Notes: generated by a model not told the origin, from the sequence alone. A stretch of DNA of 64,000 bases from Chitinophaga rupis (GCF_900109685.1 NZ_FOBB01000006.1:62001-126000); one strand, 5' to 3'. Counted from the stretch's first letter, positions 9,602 through 19,676 are shown. Translations and numbers: made by a program.

Positions 9602-9925
9602 CCTTTTGGTTGTTTTATTTTAAGGCAGGATGGGAACCTTACATGCTTTTTTCCCGTGGAAGAAGAAATCAGCCTTGTCCGGTTTCATAACGCAGATCCT
9701 GTTAATGCTTCAAACCTAGCCCTTTTCCCAGGCGGCGGCATTACAGGATAGCTTCCAATGCTTTTGAAATTGTAACGGGAATGAATTCTGTATTTATTGT
9801 TAATAACCAGCTAATTATAAATGCTTATAAAAATATTATCTGGGGTAGTATTTCAATTTTGTATCATTGTTTTTAGAAATTAGCACCAGGTTGCCATCAT
9901 TAGATTACCCGCCACGTTATATGTC
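9602..9925. other. 324-bp divergent regulatory region of the fructan locus
   Basis: No gene is present. It separates the leftward permease operon from the rightward regulator. The half near the regulator is very AT-rich (9780-9880). Apart from the -7 element at 9711-9718 I see no clear dyad that would be the operator for the hybrid regulator. Confidence 0.6.
9711..9718 (-). promoter_or_regulatory. candidate -7 element of the fructan operon
   Basis: On the minus strand this reads TAGGTTTG, a full match to the Bacteroidota -7 consensus TAnnTTTG. It lies 110 bp upstream of the permease start. No good -33 TTTG is seen at the expected distance, which would fit an activator-dependent promoter. Confidence 0.45.
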
Positions 9926-12685
9926 ATGTTAAGAACATTCCTGTTTTTTTGCTGTTTATGGGGGCTGTTATGCAGCATTAGCTGCCGGCAGGAAACGGCG
10001 CCGAAATACTGCATCGGGTTTTCCCAATGTACCGGTAATGACGACTGGCGCCGTAACATGCTGACGGAAATGAAAAGGGAACTTTTCTACCATCCGGAAA
10101 TGCAGCTGTTATATAAGGATGCGGAAAGCGACAGCAAACGGCAGGTACAGCAGATCCGGGAGCTGCTGGCCCAAAAAATGGATATCCTGCTGGTATCCCC
10201 CAATGAAGCTACTCCCCTGGCGCCGGTAATTGCCGAGGTATATAAAAAAGGTATACCGGTGATCATCCTGGACCGTAAGGCAGCCACCGATTCCTTTACC
10301 GCTTATATTGGCGGCGATAATTATAATATAGGTAAGCTGGCGGCGGAATATATTGCCGGCCAGCTGGGCGGCAAAGGCCGTATTATAGAAGTAACCGGGT
10401 TAAGAGGATCCTCCCCCACCATAGAAAGGCACCAGGGTTTTCACGATGCGCTGGTACGCTATCCCGGCCTGCACCTGATAGCCACGCTGGAAGGCAGCTG
10501 GGTGGCGGATAAAACACAGGCTGCCGCCGCACAGCATGATTCCGCCCTGCGGCAGGCCGATGTGGTGTTTGCCCAGAACGATGTAATGGCGTATGGCATG
10601 TACCGTTATTGCCGGGCAAAGGGATTGACCCGCACCCGGTTCATTGGCGTGGATGCATCGCCCTACCCCGATGCCGGTATAGACCTGGTATCCCGCAGAA
10701 TCTTAAGCGCATCGCTGCTGTACCCCAGCGGCGGTAAGGAAGCCATTAGCATGGCAGCCGATATTTTAGCCGGCAAAAAAGTACCCCGCAGCACTTTACT
10801 GCAAACGGTGCTGATAGACAGCAGCAACGTAAAGCTGATGCGCTTACAGATAGATAAGATCCAGGCGCAGCACCAGGAAATAGAAAAACAGCAATCGCTG
10901 TTACAGGAGCAGCGCTCCCTGTACCAGGACCAGCAGCACCTGCTGCGCATTGTGGCCACTACCCTGTGCATTGCTTTTTTACTGGGCATTGTGCTGTTCT
11001 TTATACTGCGCACCAACCGGCGCATTAACCATCAGCTGAAACAGCAGCGGGATGAAATACTGCAGCAGCGCGACCGCCTGGTGGAAATGACGGCCAAAGC
11101 GCAGGAAGCAACAGAAGCGAAGTTTGCTTTTTTCACGAATGTATCCCATGAGTTCCGCACGCCGCTAACGCTGATACAGGCGCCGCTGGAAAGCCTGATG
11201 GGCGGGCGGCAATTCTCCGCCACACAAAAGCACCAGCTGGAGCTGATGCACCGCAACGTGATACGGCTGATGCGGCTGGTGAACCAGCTGCTGGAATTCC
11301 GCCGTATTGAAAGCGGTAAGCTGCAGCTAAAAGTAGCAGAGCAGGACCTGCAGGTTTTTATGATGGATATTATGGAAGCCTATAAAAGCATTGCTGTAAA
11401 AAAACATATTGACTTCCGCCTTATTAACCGGCAGCCGGGCATTAAAGCCTGGTTTGACCAGCATCTGTTCGACCGTGTGCTCTACAACCTGCTTTCCAAT
11501 GCTTTTAAATTCACCAGCGATTACGGTAAGGTGCATATATACCTGGAAAAACCCGAGCAGGCCGGCGAGGTGATCATCCGCATTGAGGATAATGGCGCCG
11601 GTATGGACGAAGCCACGCTGGCGCATGCCTTTGAGCTGTTTTACCAAAGCCGGGAAACCGCGCACAAAGGCACGGGCATAGGGCTGGCGCTGAGCCGGGA
11701 GATCATTTCCCTGCACCATGGCACTATCAGCTTAAAAAGCGCTAAGGGCACCGGCACTACTTTTACCCTTACGCTGCCCGCCAGCAGCGCGCCTTTTGAA
11801 CCGGAAGAGATCCAGCAGGAAGCTGAAAGCATGAATGTGCTGAACCATTCCCTGTTCAATTACCTGGAAGAACCGGAAGAGCAGCAGCCGGCCACCACTA
11901 ATACCGGCGAACACCTGCATTCCATATTGATCATTGAAGACCACCCGGACCTGAACAGCTTCCTGGCCAGCTACCTGGGCGGGCTATACGAAGTTTTTCA
12001 TGCAGTTAATGGTGCAGAGGGTTTGCAGCTGGCCTTTCAGCACATTCCCGACCTGATCCTCTGCGATATTATGATGCCGGAGATGGATGGTATACAGGTG
12101 CTGGAAACCCTGAAAAAAGACATCCGCACCTCGCACATACCGGTTATACTGCTCAGCGCCAACAGCAGTGAGGAGCAGCGTATAAAAGGCATGCAGCACA
12201 ATGCAGATGCCTACATCAGCAAACCCTTTAACCTGCAATACCTGGCAGAAAGTATCAGCAGCATATTGAATAACCGTGCGCTGCTCAAAGACCATTACAT
12301 TGCGGAGCCGGAAACCCGGGTGCATACGCCTCAGTCCAATAAGCCGGATCGCAAGTTTGTAAATGATTTCACGGCTATTGTTGAAAATAACCTGGGCAAT
12401 GACCAATTTGGGGTGGATGATATTTGCCAGCAGCTATCCATTTCCAAAATGCAGCTATACCGCAAGGTGAAGCAGCTGCTGAACTGTAATGTGAATGATT
12501 ATATATTGGATACCCGTGTTAAAAAGGCTAAATATCTGCTGGTAAATTCCCAGCAGTCCGTTTCAGAAATTGCCTATGCCTGCGGCTTTTCATCGCCCGC
12601 ATATTTTTCAACGGTATTTAAGGCGCGCAGCCAGCAAACGCCTAAAACTTTCCGGGAGCAGGTGAATAAGAAACCGGATGTGTAG
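9926..12685 (+). CDS. hybrid two-component system regulator, periplasmic-binding-protein sensor (fructose-sensor type)
   Basis: One-protein sensor, kinase, receiver and transcription factor, 919 residues. An N-terminal export signal (about 1-20) precedes a type I periplasmic-binding-protein sensor (about 28-330) with QMDILLVSPNEA-like and VIILDRKA segments typical of sugar-binding LacI/RbsB folds. Then come a coiled coil, one transmembrane helix (about 341-362), HisKA with SHEFRTPL (His408), a HATPase with DNGAGMD and GTGIGLALS, a receiver with phospho-acceptor Asp714, and an AraC-type helix-turn-helix at the C-terminus. The usual beta-propeller sensor is absent. BT1754, which binds fructose directly, has this architecture. 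The divergent GH32/fructokinase operon makes it the likely target. Confidence 0.95.
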   Translation: MLRTFLFFCCLWGLLCSISCRQETAPKYCIGFSQCTGNDDWRRNMLTEMKRELFYHPEMQLLYKDAESDSKRQVQQIRELLAQKMDILLVSPNEATPLAPVIAEVYKKGIPVIILDRKAATDSFTAYIGGDNYNIGKLAAEYIAGQLGGKGRIIEVTGLRGSSPTIERHQGFHDALVRYPGLHLIATLEGSWVADKTQAAAAQHDSALRQADVVFAQNDVMAYGMYRYCRAKGLTRTRFIGVDASPYPDAGIDLVSRRILSASLLYPSGGKEAISMAADILAGKKVPRSTLLQTVLIDSSNVKLMRLQIDKIQAQHQEIEKQQSLLQEQRSLYQDQQHLLRIVATTLCIAFLLGIVLFFILRTNRRINHQLKQQRDEILQQRDRLVEMTAKAQEATEAKFAFFTNVSHEFRTPLTLIQAPLESLMGGRQFSATQKHQLELMHRNVIRLMRLVNQLLEFRRIESGKLQLKVAEQDLQVFMMDIMEAYKSIAVKKHIDFRLINRQPGIKAWFDQHLFDRVLYNLLSNAFKFTSDYGKVHIYLEKPEQAGEVIIRIEDNGAGMDEATLAHAFELFYQSRETAHKGTGIGLALSREIISLHHGTISLKSAKGTGTTFTLTLPASSAPFEPEEIQQEAESMNVLNHSLFNYLEEPEEQQPATTNTGEHLHSILIIEDHPDLNSFLASYLGGLYEVFHAVNGAEGLQLAFQHIPDLILCDIMMPEMDGIQVLETLKKDIRTSHIPVILLSANSSEEQRIKGMQHNADAYISKPFNLQYLAESISSILNNRALLKDHYIAEPETRVHTPQSNKPDRKFVNDFTAIVENNLGNDQFGVDDICQQLSISKMQLYRKVKQLLNCNVNDYILDTRVKKAKYLLVNSQQSVSEIAYACGFSSPAYFSTVFKARSQQTPKTFREQVNKKPDV

Positions 12686-12708
12686 ATAAGCAGGTGCTTA
12701 TATTATTA

Positions 12709-12739
12709 TTGACAAATTGGAATATCAGCTATATATTCG
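12709..12739 (+). promoter_or_regulatory. candidate promoter of the ECF sigma gene
   Basis: TTGACA (12709-12714), 17 bp, then TATATT (12732-12737). The second box also reads TATATTCG, one mismatch from the Bacteroidota -7 consensus. It lies inside the longest reading frame of the sigma gene but 24 bp before the in-frame GTG at 12763, which favours that later start. Confidence 0.4.
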
Positions 12740-12762
12740 TTTTACTAAACGCCTGTTTCCAC

Positions 12763-13338
12763 GTGTATAACCATCTTGAAGATCATGAATGGTTGGCCCA
12801 AGTTAAGAAGGGACAAACTGCCGCATTAGCCTGCATTTACAGGAAGTATTGGCAGCGCCTGTATGTATCAGCCCACGCTGTTTTAAGAGACGAGCAGACC
12901 TGCGAAGATATTATCCAGGAAATATTTTTAAAGCTGTGGCAAAACCGGGAGCGCATTGAGATCAAAGCCACGCTGGTATCTTACCTGTACTCCTCTGTGC
13001 GGTATGAGGTGTACCGGCATATTAAAACAGGCAAGGTACGGGAAGATATTTTTGATCATATTTTTGAACGTATGCAGGCAGGGCCTGATTACCCGCATCT
13101 CGAATATAAAGAGCTGTACACCCAGATCCACACCATCGTGGAAAGCTTACCCGAGCGGTGTAAGGCCGTGTATAAGCTCAGCCGGGAAGAGCATCTGAGC
13201 CACAAACAGATTGCCGCCCAGCTGAACATCTCCACCAAAACTGTTGAAAACCAGCTTACCAAAGCTCTTAGCCTGTTACGCCTTTCACTGGGGCAGGTAT
13301 TAACCCTGGAGCTGCTGGCCTGGTTACTGCATTCATAA
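12763..13338 (+). CDS. ECF sigma-70 factor paired with FecR
   Basis: Extracytoplasmic-function sigma factor of the SusC/FecR-coupled kind. The frame is open from a GTG at 12694, only 9 bp after the regulator stop. That extension is hydrophobic and unlike sigma N-termini, and a promoter-like pair lies inside it. I therefore prefer the GTG at 12763, giving 191 residues beginning near YNHLEDHEWLAQVKKG. Region 2 (EDIIQEIFLKLWQNRE) and region 4 (LSHKQIAAQLNISTKTVENQ) are complete. It precedes the fecR gene, STN-SusC, SusD and GH28-like/GH10 genes and should direct their transcription when the receptor is ligand-loaded. Confidence 0.85.
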   Translation: MYNHLEDHEWLAQVKKGQTAALACIYRKYWQRLYVSAHAVLRDEQTCEDIIQEIFLKLWQNRERIEIKATLVSYLYSSVRYEVYRHIKTGKVREDIFDHIFERMQAGPDYPHLEYKELYTQIHTIVESLPERCKAVYKLSREEHLSHKQIAAQLNISTKTVENQLTKALSLLRLSLGQVLTLELLAWLLHS

Positions 13339-13405
13339 AAAATATTTTTGCCGCGCATAGGGGATTCACCGCTTTTAATACTCTCCTTATGCAAAACATC
13401 CCATT

Positions 13406-14548
13406 TTGACTAAGGAGGATTTCTTACGGCTGGTAGATAAATACCTGAAAGGGCAGGCCACTGCGGAGGAAGAGCAGCTGCTGGCGCGCTTTTACAACAG
13501 CTTTGAGCTGGATGATACTGTTGTGCGGCAGGAGCTGGAAGAAAAAATGCTGACGCGTTTAATGCAGTCGGTACAGCCGGCCCCTGTTAAAATAAAACGT
13601 GTCCGCAGCTGGCAATATGCTGCTGCCGCGGTGATCCTGTGTCTGCTGGCCAGCGGTGCGCTATATTATCAATATGCCGGCAGGCAGGCCATTACGCCCG
13701 CACCTTCTTTAGCTAAGCAACCCGCCACACCAGGGAATAATAAAGCGCTGCTGCAGCTGGCAGATGGGTCTACCATTGAGCTGAACCAGGCCTCCAATGG
13801 AGTGTTGGCTATGCAGGGCAGTACAGCCGTAAAAAAAACAAAAGATGGTCAGCTGATCTATGAACCCGCGCAGGCAAGCGCTACAGCCCTGGGCAGCCTG
13901 AATACCATTACCACACCTGCCGGCGGCCAATACCAGCTTACCCTGCCGGATGGCACTCGGGTATGGCTGAATGCAGGATCGTCCCTTACCTTTCCCACGG
14001 CATTTGACAGCGCCGGGCGGCGGATAACCCTGAGAGGAGAGGCTTATTTTGAAGTAGCCAAGGTATATACCCAAAGCCATAACCGTTTACCGTTTTATGT
14101 AAAGACCGGCGAAAACGAGGTAGCTGTGCTGGGTACCCACTTTAATGTAAAGGATTATGCAGATGCTACCGGCTTTGAAGCCACCCTGCTGGAAGGCGCT
14201 GTGCAGGTAAAACGTGGCAGCCTTGTACAGGCGCTTACACCCGGGCAGCAGGCCAGCATACGCCCTCACAGCGCTGTTATAAAAGTAAGGCCTGCCAATA
14301 CGGAAGCGGTGATGGCCTGGAAAGAAGGCTTGTTCCTGTTTGATAATACCGGCATTGATGAAGCTATGGAGGAAATAAAACGCTGGTATAATGTAGATGT
14401 CGTGTATGAAGGCCGTAAACCGGATATTGAGTTTACCGGCGTGCTGCCACGCAGCAGCAGTGTAACGGAAGTATTGAACCTGCTGGAATCTGCGCAGGGC
14501 GTGGCTTTTGAATTACGTAACAATACAATTATAGTAAAGCAGCAATGA
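13406..14548 (+). CDS. FecR-family anti-sigma factor (DUF4974)
   Basis: Inner-membrane anti-sigma factor, 380 residues, that holds the ECF sigma until signalled by the STN domain of the SusC receptor. The cytoplasmic N-terminus runs about 1-68, with one transmembrane helix (about 70-90, AAAAVILCLLASGALYY). A periplasmic FecR domain follows (TLPDGTRVWLNAGSSLTFP, then RGEAYFEV), and a C-terminal DUF4974/STN-like fold begins near FDNTGIDEAMEEI. The most sensible start is TTG at 13406; no ATG lies nearby in frame. Non-ATG starts for both sigma and anti-sigma suggest low translation. Confidence 0.92.
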   Translation: MTKEDFLRLVDKYLKGQATAEEEQLLARFYNSFELDDTVVRQELEEKMLTRLMQSVQPAPVKIKRVRSWQYAAAAVILCLLASGALYYQYAGRQAITPAPSLAKQPATPGNNKALLQLADGSTIELNQASNGVLAMQGSTAVKKTKDGQLIYEPAQASATALGSLNTITTPAGGQYQLTLPDGTRVWLNAGSSLTFPTAFDSAGRRITLRGEAYFEVAKVYTQSHNRLPFYVKTGENEVAVLGTHFNVKDYADATGFEATLLEGAVQVKRGSLVQALTPGQQASIRPHSAVIKVRPANTEAVMAWKEGLFLFDNTGIDEAMEEIKRWYNVDVVYEGRKPDIEFTGVLPRSSSVTEVLNLLESAQGVAFELRNNTIIVKQQ

Positions 14549-14629
14549 TCACTTAATCACGTTTTTAAAAACTACCCGTTATGAAATATTCCACCTGATA
14601 AAATTCCATTCCGCGTATAAAGAAAAAAA

Positions 14630-14652
14630 CTTACCGGGTTGCAGCCGGTAAG
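14630..14652. promoter_or_regulatory. 8-bp hairpin in the leader of the STN-SusC gene
   Basis: CTTACCGG (14630-14637), 7-nt loop, CCGGTAAG (14645-14652). On the minus strand it is followed by a T7 run, so it looks like a terminator for leftward transcription, although no leftward gene is present. On the plus strand it sits 70 bp before the SusC start and could be a leader structure. Confidence 0.4.
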
Positions 14653-14722
14653 CTATGTGTTTCCGGTTACGCTGGATCAATGTTTTCACAGATTATCCGC
14701 TCACCTTCAACCAAACAAATGT

Positions 14723-17700
14723 ATGAAACAAAAAATACATTGTAAAGCCGCCGCTTTACAGTGCGGGGTAGCCTATGCCCTTCATCAGCTTTACCGAACG
14801 ATCCGTAAATCTTTTTTAGTCATGCAATTCACCGGTGTTATATTATTGGCTGTTACCCTGCAGGTGAGCGCCACGGGGTATGCGCAAAAGGTAAGCATTC
14901 ACCAGCGGAACAGCGATCTAAAAACAGTGCTGAACACCATCCGCAAACAAACCGGTTACTACTTTATTTACAGCAAAGCAGTTATACAAAAAGCAAAACC
15001 GGTAAGCATTGATGTTACAGACCGCAACCTGGAAGAAGTGCTGCGTGAGATATTGCAGCAACAAGAGCTGCGCTACGAGATCCGGGATAAAGTGATCATT
15101 ATTACCAGCGCGGCAAAAGCCGATAACCCTGCTAATGCGCCGCCTCCTGTTAACGTTAGCGGCCGCATTACCGACAGTAAAGGGCAGGCGCTCATTGGCG
15201 CTTCTGTGCGCGTAAAAGGGGGCGCTAAAGGAGCTATTACAGACAGCAATGGCAGCTTTTCCATTACCGGTATTGATAACAATGCAGTACTGATCATTTC
15301 CTATGCAGGTTATGTAACGCAGGAAATAGCAGTGGCCGGCCAGCTGCAGCTCAGCATTGTTTTAAAGGATGATGTAAAGGGCCTGACCGATGTAGTGGTA
15401 GTAGGTTATGGCACGCAAAGCAAACGTGCCGTTACCGGCGCTGTAACTTCTGTGGGGTATGAGAAATTCAAGGACCGCTCTTTCAGCAATGTTACGCAGG
15501 CGCTCTCCGGGCAGCTGCCAGGCGTAAATATTTCACAGGCGCAGGGCGCACCGGGCTCCTCCCCCATAGTGCGCATACGTGGTACAAGCTCTATTACTGC
15601 AGGCACCAACCCGTTATACGTGGTAGATGGTTTGCCGGTAGAGAACTTTAACCTGAACCTCATTAATCCGCAGGACATTGCTTCCGTAGAGGTTTTAAAG
15701 GATGCTTCCTCTGCGGCTATTTACGGCTCGCGTGGCGCCAACGGTGTAATTATAATCACCACCAAACAAGGTAAACCCGGCGATACCCGCGTTAATGCCA
15801 GCTATGAATTTGGCATACAACAAGTGGCCCGGCAGGTGGATATGATGAATGCGCAGCAATTTGTACAATATTATATTGATGCGCATAACAATGCCTGGGT
15901 AGCAGCAGGCGGCAAACCCAGTGACGATAACAGTGTGCGGGGACCGGCGTACCGCATACCGGTTGACTTTACGGATAACCCGCAGCAATTTGGGCAGGGC
16001 ACTAACTGGCAGGATGTAATGTTCCGCACCGCACCCTCTCACAACGCACAGGTGTCTGTTTCCGGAGGGTCGGATAAAACGCAGTTCCTGTTATCCACCG
16101 CTTTCCTGGATCAGCAGGCCGTGCTTGACCGGAATTATTATAAACGCCTGGCTATACGGGCCAACCTTAAACATACCATCTCTGAAAAATTTACCGTGGG
16201 CGCCAACCTGGCTGTTACCGGTATTGCAGACCGTACGGATGGTATACTGGGCAAAGCTGATGTGGTAAGCCTTAGCCTTACCAACGATCCCATTTTCCCG
16301 GTTTATAATGAGAATGGCAACCTGGGATTCCGCGATCCCAAGTCAGCGCTATACCGCTTTACGCAGTATTCTGATCTGCAGCTGTGGCATCCCTATGCCT
16401 TAACGCGCGAAGTAGACAGGCAGAATAAAACGTACAATACACTGGCCACGGGTTATGTGGAGTACAATATAACAGCGGGGTTAAAGTTCCGTTCCAGCAT
16501 TAATGCCAACCTTACCAACAGCAGGTACAATTCTTACCAGAATGCCTTGCAGAAATACGGGTATTCCGCTGCAGGTCCGGCCGTGGCGGAAAGTAATTCC
16601 ACCAACGTATTTAACTGGCTTACGGAAAATACCTTTACTTACGACAAACAGTTTGGCGACCATGGCCTCACGGTGCTGGCCGGTTATACCACACAGCACC
16701 AGCGGGATGAGTATGCGCAGGTACTGGCCAGCAACTTCCCTAACGACCTGGTGCACACGCTGAATGCAGGTACTGTTACCGGAGGCACTTCCCTGGCCTC
16801 TGAATGGTCTTTGATCTCTTACCTGGCGCGTGTGAACTATAATTATAAGAACCGGTATTTTCTGACCGCCACCATCCGCCGCGATGGCAGCTCCCGCTTC
16901 GGGCAGGATAATAAATATGGTTACTTTCCCTCTGCCTCAGCGGGCTGGCTGCTTTCAGATGAAAGTTTTATAAAAGACAATATGAAATGGATCAGCAACC
17001 TGAAGCTGCGTGTGAGCTATGGTATTGCCGGTAACAACCAGATCCCGAACTATGGGCCGGTAGCATTGCTGGCATCCTCCAACTACACATTTGGCGGTAA
17101 TGTAAGCAATGGTTTAAACGTTGTTAATATTCCCAACGAAGGACTGAAGTGGGAAAAGACCACGCAGTATAATGCCGGCCTGGATATGGGCCTGTTCAAC
17201 AACCGCCTGAACATTGCCTTTGATGCCTACTACTCCGTTACCAACGATCTTTTGCTGAATGTACCTGTACCCGATATTACCGGCTTCACTAACCAGCTTA
17301 CCAACATAGGACGCTTACGCAACCAGGGGCTTGAATTAAACATCTCCACCAAAAATATTACCGGCGCTTTCAGCTGGACTACAGATCTTAATTTTTCCAT
17401 TAACCGGAATAAGGTATTACAGCTGGGGCCTAACAATGCACCCATTAACTACAGCGATTTTTCGGTGAACGTACGCACGGAGGTGGGGCAGCCTATCTCT
17501 AACTACTACGGTTATATTTTTGACGGAGTGTACCAGAATCAGGCCCAGATCAATACCAGCCCGCATGATGCCACCACTACCCCGGGCGATCCTATTGTGC
17601 GGGATGTGAACGGCGATGGAAAAATAACAGCAGATGACCGTACGACCATCGGTAATTACCAGCCAAAATTCATAGGTGGTATTACCAACACGCTTAGCTT

Positions 17701-18220
17701 TAAAGGCCTGGAATTTTCTTTTCTTTTACAGGGGTCTTATGGCGGTAAGATAGCCAATCAGCTGGTACGTTACAGCGGTTTATGGAACGGCGGACGTAAT
17801 GCCTATGCAGATGCTTACAACTACTGGCGCTCAGAAAGTAACCCCGGTGACGGTAAACATTTTAAACCCACTGTAGAGCCCAAAGGCCTGCAGAATCAGT
17901 TCTCCACCTACTGGGTAGAGGATGGCTCTTACCTGCGGGTTAAAAATATCCGGCTTTCCTATACACTGCCCCAAAGTTTGTTCAGAAATGTACCGGCTTT
18001 AAAAGCAGTGCGGGCATATGTGAACGCCGAGAATGTATTCCTGTTCTCCAAATACACCAATTACGACCCGGAAAACACTACGTATAACGCTACCGCCTAT
18101 TCGCCTACCGCAACGGCTGCCACCACTACAGCCTTTCCTACCGGCGCTTTCCTGGGGGTAGACTATGGATCGTATCCGGTACCGCGTGTTATAACCATAG
18201 GTATAAAGGCTGATTTTTAA
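14723..18220 (+). CDS. SusC/RagA-family TonB-dependent transducer with STN domain
   Basis: Outer-membrane importer and signal transducer, 1165 residues from the ATG at 14723; the frame extends to a TTG at 14639 that I reject. The order is a long N-terminus with signal segment ending VSATGYAQ (about 34-54), an STN domain (about 55-110, SDLKTVLNTIRKQTGYYFIY) that contacts the FecR periplasmic domain, a carboxypeptidase-regulatory-like domain (VSGRITDSKGQALIGASV), a plug (VRIRGTSSITAGTNPLYVVDG) and a barrel ending KADF. STN plus upstream sigma/anti-sigma genes identifies trans-envelope signalling. The ligand is probably an oligosaccharide released by the downstream GH28-like/GH10 enzyme. Confidence 0.95.
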   Translation: MKQKIHCKAAALQCGVAYALHQLYRTIRKSFLVMQFTGVILLAVTLQVSATGYAQKVSIHQRNSDLKTVLNTIRKQTGYYFIYSKAVIQKAKPVSIDVTDRNLEEVLREILQQQELRYEIRDKVIIITSAAKADNPANAPPPVNVSGRITDSKGQALIGASVRVKGGAKGAITDSNGSFSITGIDNNAVLIISYAGYVTQEIAVAGQLQLSIVLKDDVKGLTDVVVVGYGTQSKRAVTGAVTSVGYEKFKDRSFSNVTQALSGQLPGVNISQAQGAPGSSPIVRIRGTSSITAGTNPLYVVDGLPVENFNLNLINPQDIASVEVLKDASSAAIYGSRGANGVIIITTKQGKPGDTRVNASYEFGIQQVARQVDMMNAQQFVQYYIDAHNNAWVAAGGKPSDDNSVRGPAYRIPVDFTDNPQQFGQGTNWQDVMFRTAPSHNAQVSVSGGSDKTQFLLSTAFLDQQAVLDRNYYKRLAIRANLKHTISEKFTVGANLAVTGIADRTDGILGKADVVSLSLTNDPIFPVYNENGNLGFRDPKSALYRFTQYSDLQLWHPYALTREVDRQNKTYNTLATGYVEYNITAGLKFRSSINANLTNSRYNSYQNALQKYGYSAAGPAVAESNSTNVFNWLTENTFTYDKQFGDHGLTVLAGYTTQHQRDEYAQVLASNFPNDLVHTLNAGTVTGGTSLASEWSLISYLARVNYNYKNRYFLTATIRRDGSSRFGQDNKYGYFPSASAGWLLSDESFIKDNMKWISNLKLRVSYGIAGNNQIPNYGPVALLASSNYTFGGNVSNGLNVVNIPNEGLKWEKTTQYNAGLDMGLFNNRLNIAFDAYYSVTNDLLLNVPVPDITGFTNQLTNIGRLRNQGLELNISTKNITGAFSWTTDLNFSINRNKVLQLGPNNAPINYSDFSVNVRTEVGQPISNYYGYIFDGVYQNQAQINTSPHDATTTPGDPIVRDVNGDGKITADDRTTIGNYQPKFIGGITNTLSFKGLEFSFLLQGSYGGKIANQLVRYSGLWNGGRNAYADAYNYWRSESNPGDGKHFKPTVEPKGLQNQFSTYWVEDGSYLRVKNIRLSYTLPQSLFRNVPALKAVRAYVNAENVFLFSKYTNYDPENTTYNATAYSPTATAATTTAFPTGAFLGVDYGSYPVPRVITIGIKADF

Positions 18221-18239
18221 ATTTAACCGCAACACAGTT

Positions 18240-19676
18240 ATGAAAAAGATACTTAGTATAATAATAGCTGGCCTGGTTTGTATGCCAGGCAGCAGCTGCA
18301 AAAATTCTTTCCTGGACCTGGCGCCGGTATCCAATTCAAACGCCAGCAATTTTTATAAAACCAAGGCCGATTTTGACCTGGCCGTAAGCGCAGCTTATGC
18401 CACGCTTTACGTATTCTTTGCGCCGCAGAGCGCCGTATCGTTCTTTTCTGAACAGATGTCGGACAATGCTACCATCTACAACATTAACGGCATACAGGCA
18501 GATAAAAAAGCGTTCAAGGATTTTAATGTGAACTCCTCCAACACGCAGGTATACCTGTTCTGGCAGCAGTGCTACCGCTCTTTATACAACGTGAATATTG
18601 TGCTGGACAAAATAGAAGGCGCGGACCTGGATGAAGCATATAAGGACCAGGTAAGAGCGGAGATGCGTTTTTTACGCGGCATGTATTATTTCTACATGAC
18701 GCAAATGTGGGGCGACCTGCCACTGGTAACCAAAGACATTACGGCAGCAGAAAGCTATGGCATTTTGCGCTCACCTAAAGCAGAAGTATATAACCAGGTG
18801 ATCAGCGACCTGCAGTTTGCAGCCGGTAAATTACCACTGGCACCTGCAGTAACGGCTGCCGGCCACGCCTCCAAAGGCGCAGCCCAGGCCTTGCTGGGCA
18901 AAGTATACCTTACACAAGGCAACAAAACGGCTGCTGCACAGGCATTACAGGAAGTGGTAAGCAGCAACCAGTATATGCTGTTGCCGCAATATGCCAGCCT
19001 GTGGGTAGTAACGAATAAGAATACCAAAGAATCTGTTTTTGAGATCCAGTACAAAGGCGGCTCAACCGGGGTACCGTTAAGTGATTTTTACAACGAATAC
19101 ACCCCTTACGAAAACTTTTCCTTTACCTTGTATGCCGGCGGTATGAACATGGTGACCGATGACCTGTACAATGAATTTGAAAGTAATGATCCGCGGCGCG
19201 ATCTTAGCATTGCACCGGGTTACACTAACAAAACAGGTACTTTCATCCCCATCAAATACCCGCGTAAATGGACGGATAGTCTGGCGCCTATTGTTACCAT
19301 TAATGGTAACGCACGGGAAGCCAGCAGCAATAATTTTATGGTGCTGCGTTATGCGGATGTATTGCTGATGCTTACGGAAGCCACCGGCGATGCTGCCTAC
19401 CTGAACCAGGTGCGGGCCCGTGCAGGACTGCCTTTATACGGCATGCCGGGTTACCCGGCAGCACAATACCCTTCACTGGACCTGGCCATTGAGCATGAAA
19501 GACGGGTGGAGCTGGCCATTGAATTTCAGCGGGGTTTTGACCTGCGCAGAACCAACCGTGCAGTGACGGTATTAAGCGCCAAGGGCAAACCGGTAACACC
19601 CGATAAACTGTTGCTGCCCATACCGGAAATTGTACGCCAGCAAAATAGCGCCATTACACAAAATACCGGATATTGA
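18240..19676 (+). CDS. SusD/RagB-family glycan-binding lipoprotein (GH28-like/GH10 locus)
   Basis: Surface lipoprotein partner of the preceding SusC, 478 residues, starting 19 bp after it. The lipoprotein signal ends at GSSC (about residue 20), followed by NSFLDLAPVSN, the usual start of mature SusD. A TPR-like domain (FLRGMYYFYMTQMWGDLPLV) and the C-terminal EHERRVELAIEFQRGFDLRR region are intact. It is shorter than the fructan-locus SusD (572). Its stop overlaps the ATG of the next gene by one base (TGATG), implying translational coupling to the enzyme. Confidence 0.95.
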   Translation: MKKILSIIIAGLVCMPGSSCKNSFLDLAPVSNSNASNFYKTKADFDLAVSAAYATLYVFFAPQSAVSFFSEQMSDNATIYNINGIQADKKAFKDFNVNSSNTQVYLFWQQCYRSLYNVNIVLDKIEGADLDEAYKDQVRAEMRFLRGMYYFYMTQMWGDLPLVTKDITAAESYGILRSPKAEVYNQVISDLQFAAGKLPLAPAVTAAGHASKGAAQALLGKVYLTQGNKTAAAQALQEVVSSNQYMLLPQYASLWVVTNKNTKESVFEIQYKGGSTGVPLSDFYNEYTPYENFSFTLYAGGMNMVTDDLYNEFESNDPRRDLSIAPGYTNKTGTFIPIKYPRKWTDSLAPIVTINGNAREASSNNFMVLRYADVLLMLTEATGDAAYLNQVRARAGLPLYGMPGYPAAQYPSLDLAIEHERRVELAIEFQRGFDLRRTNRAVTVLSAKGKPVTPDKLLLPIPEIVRQQNSAITQNTGY

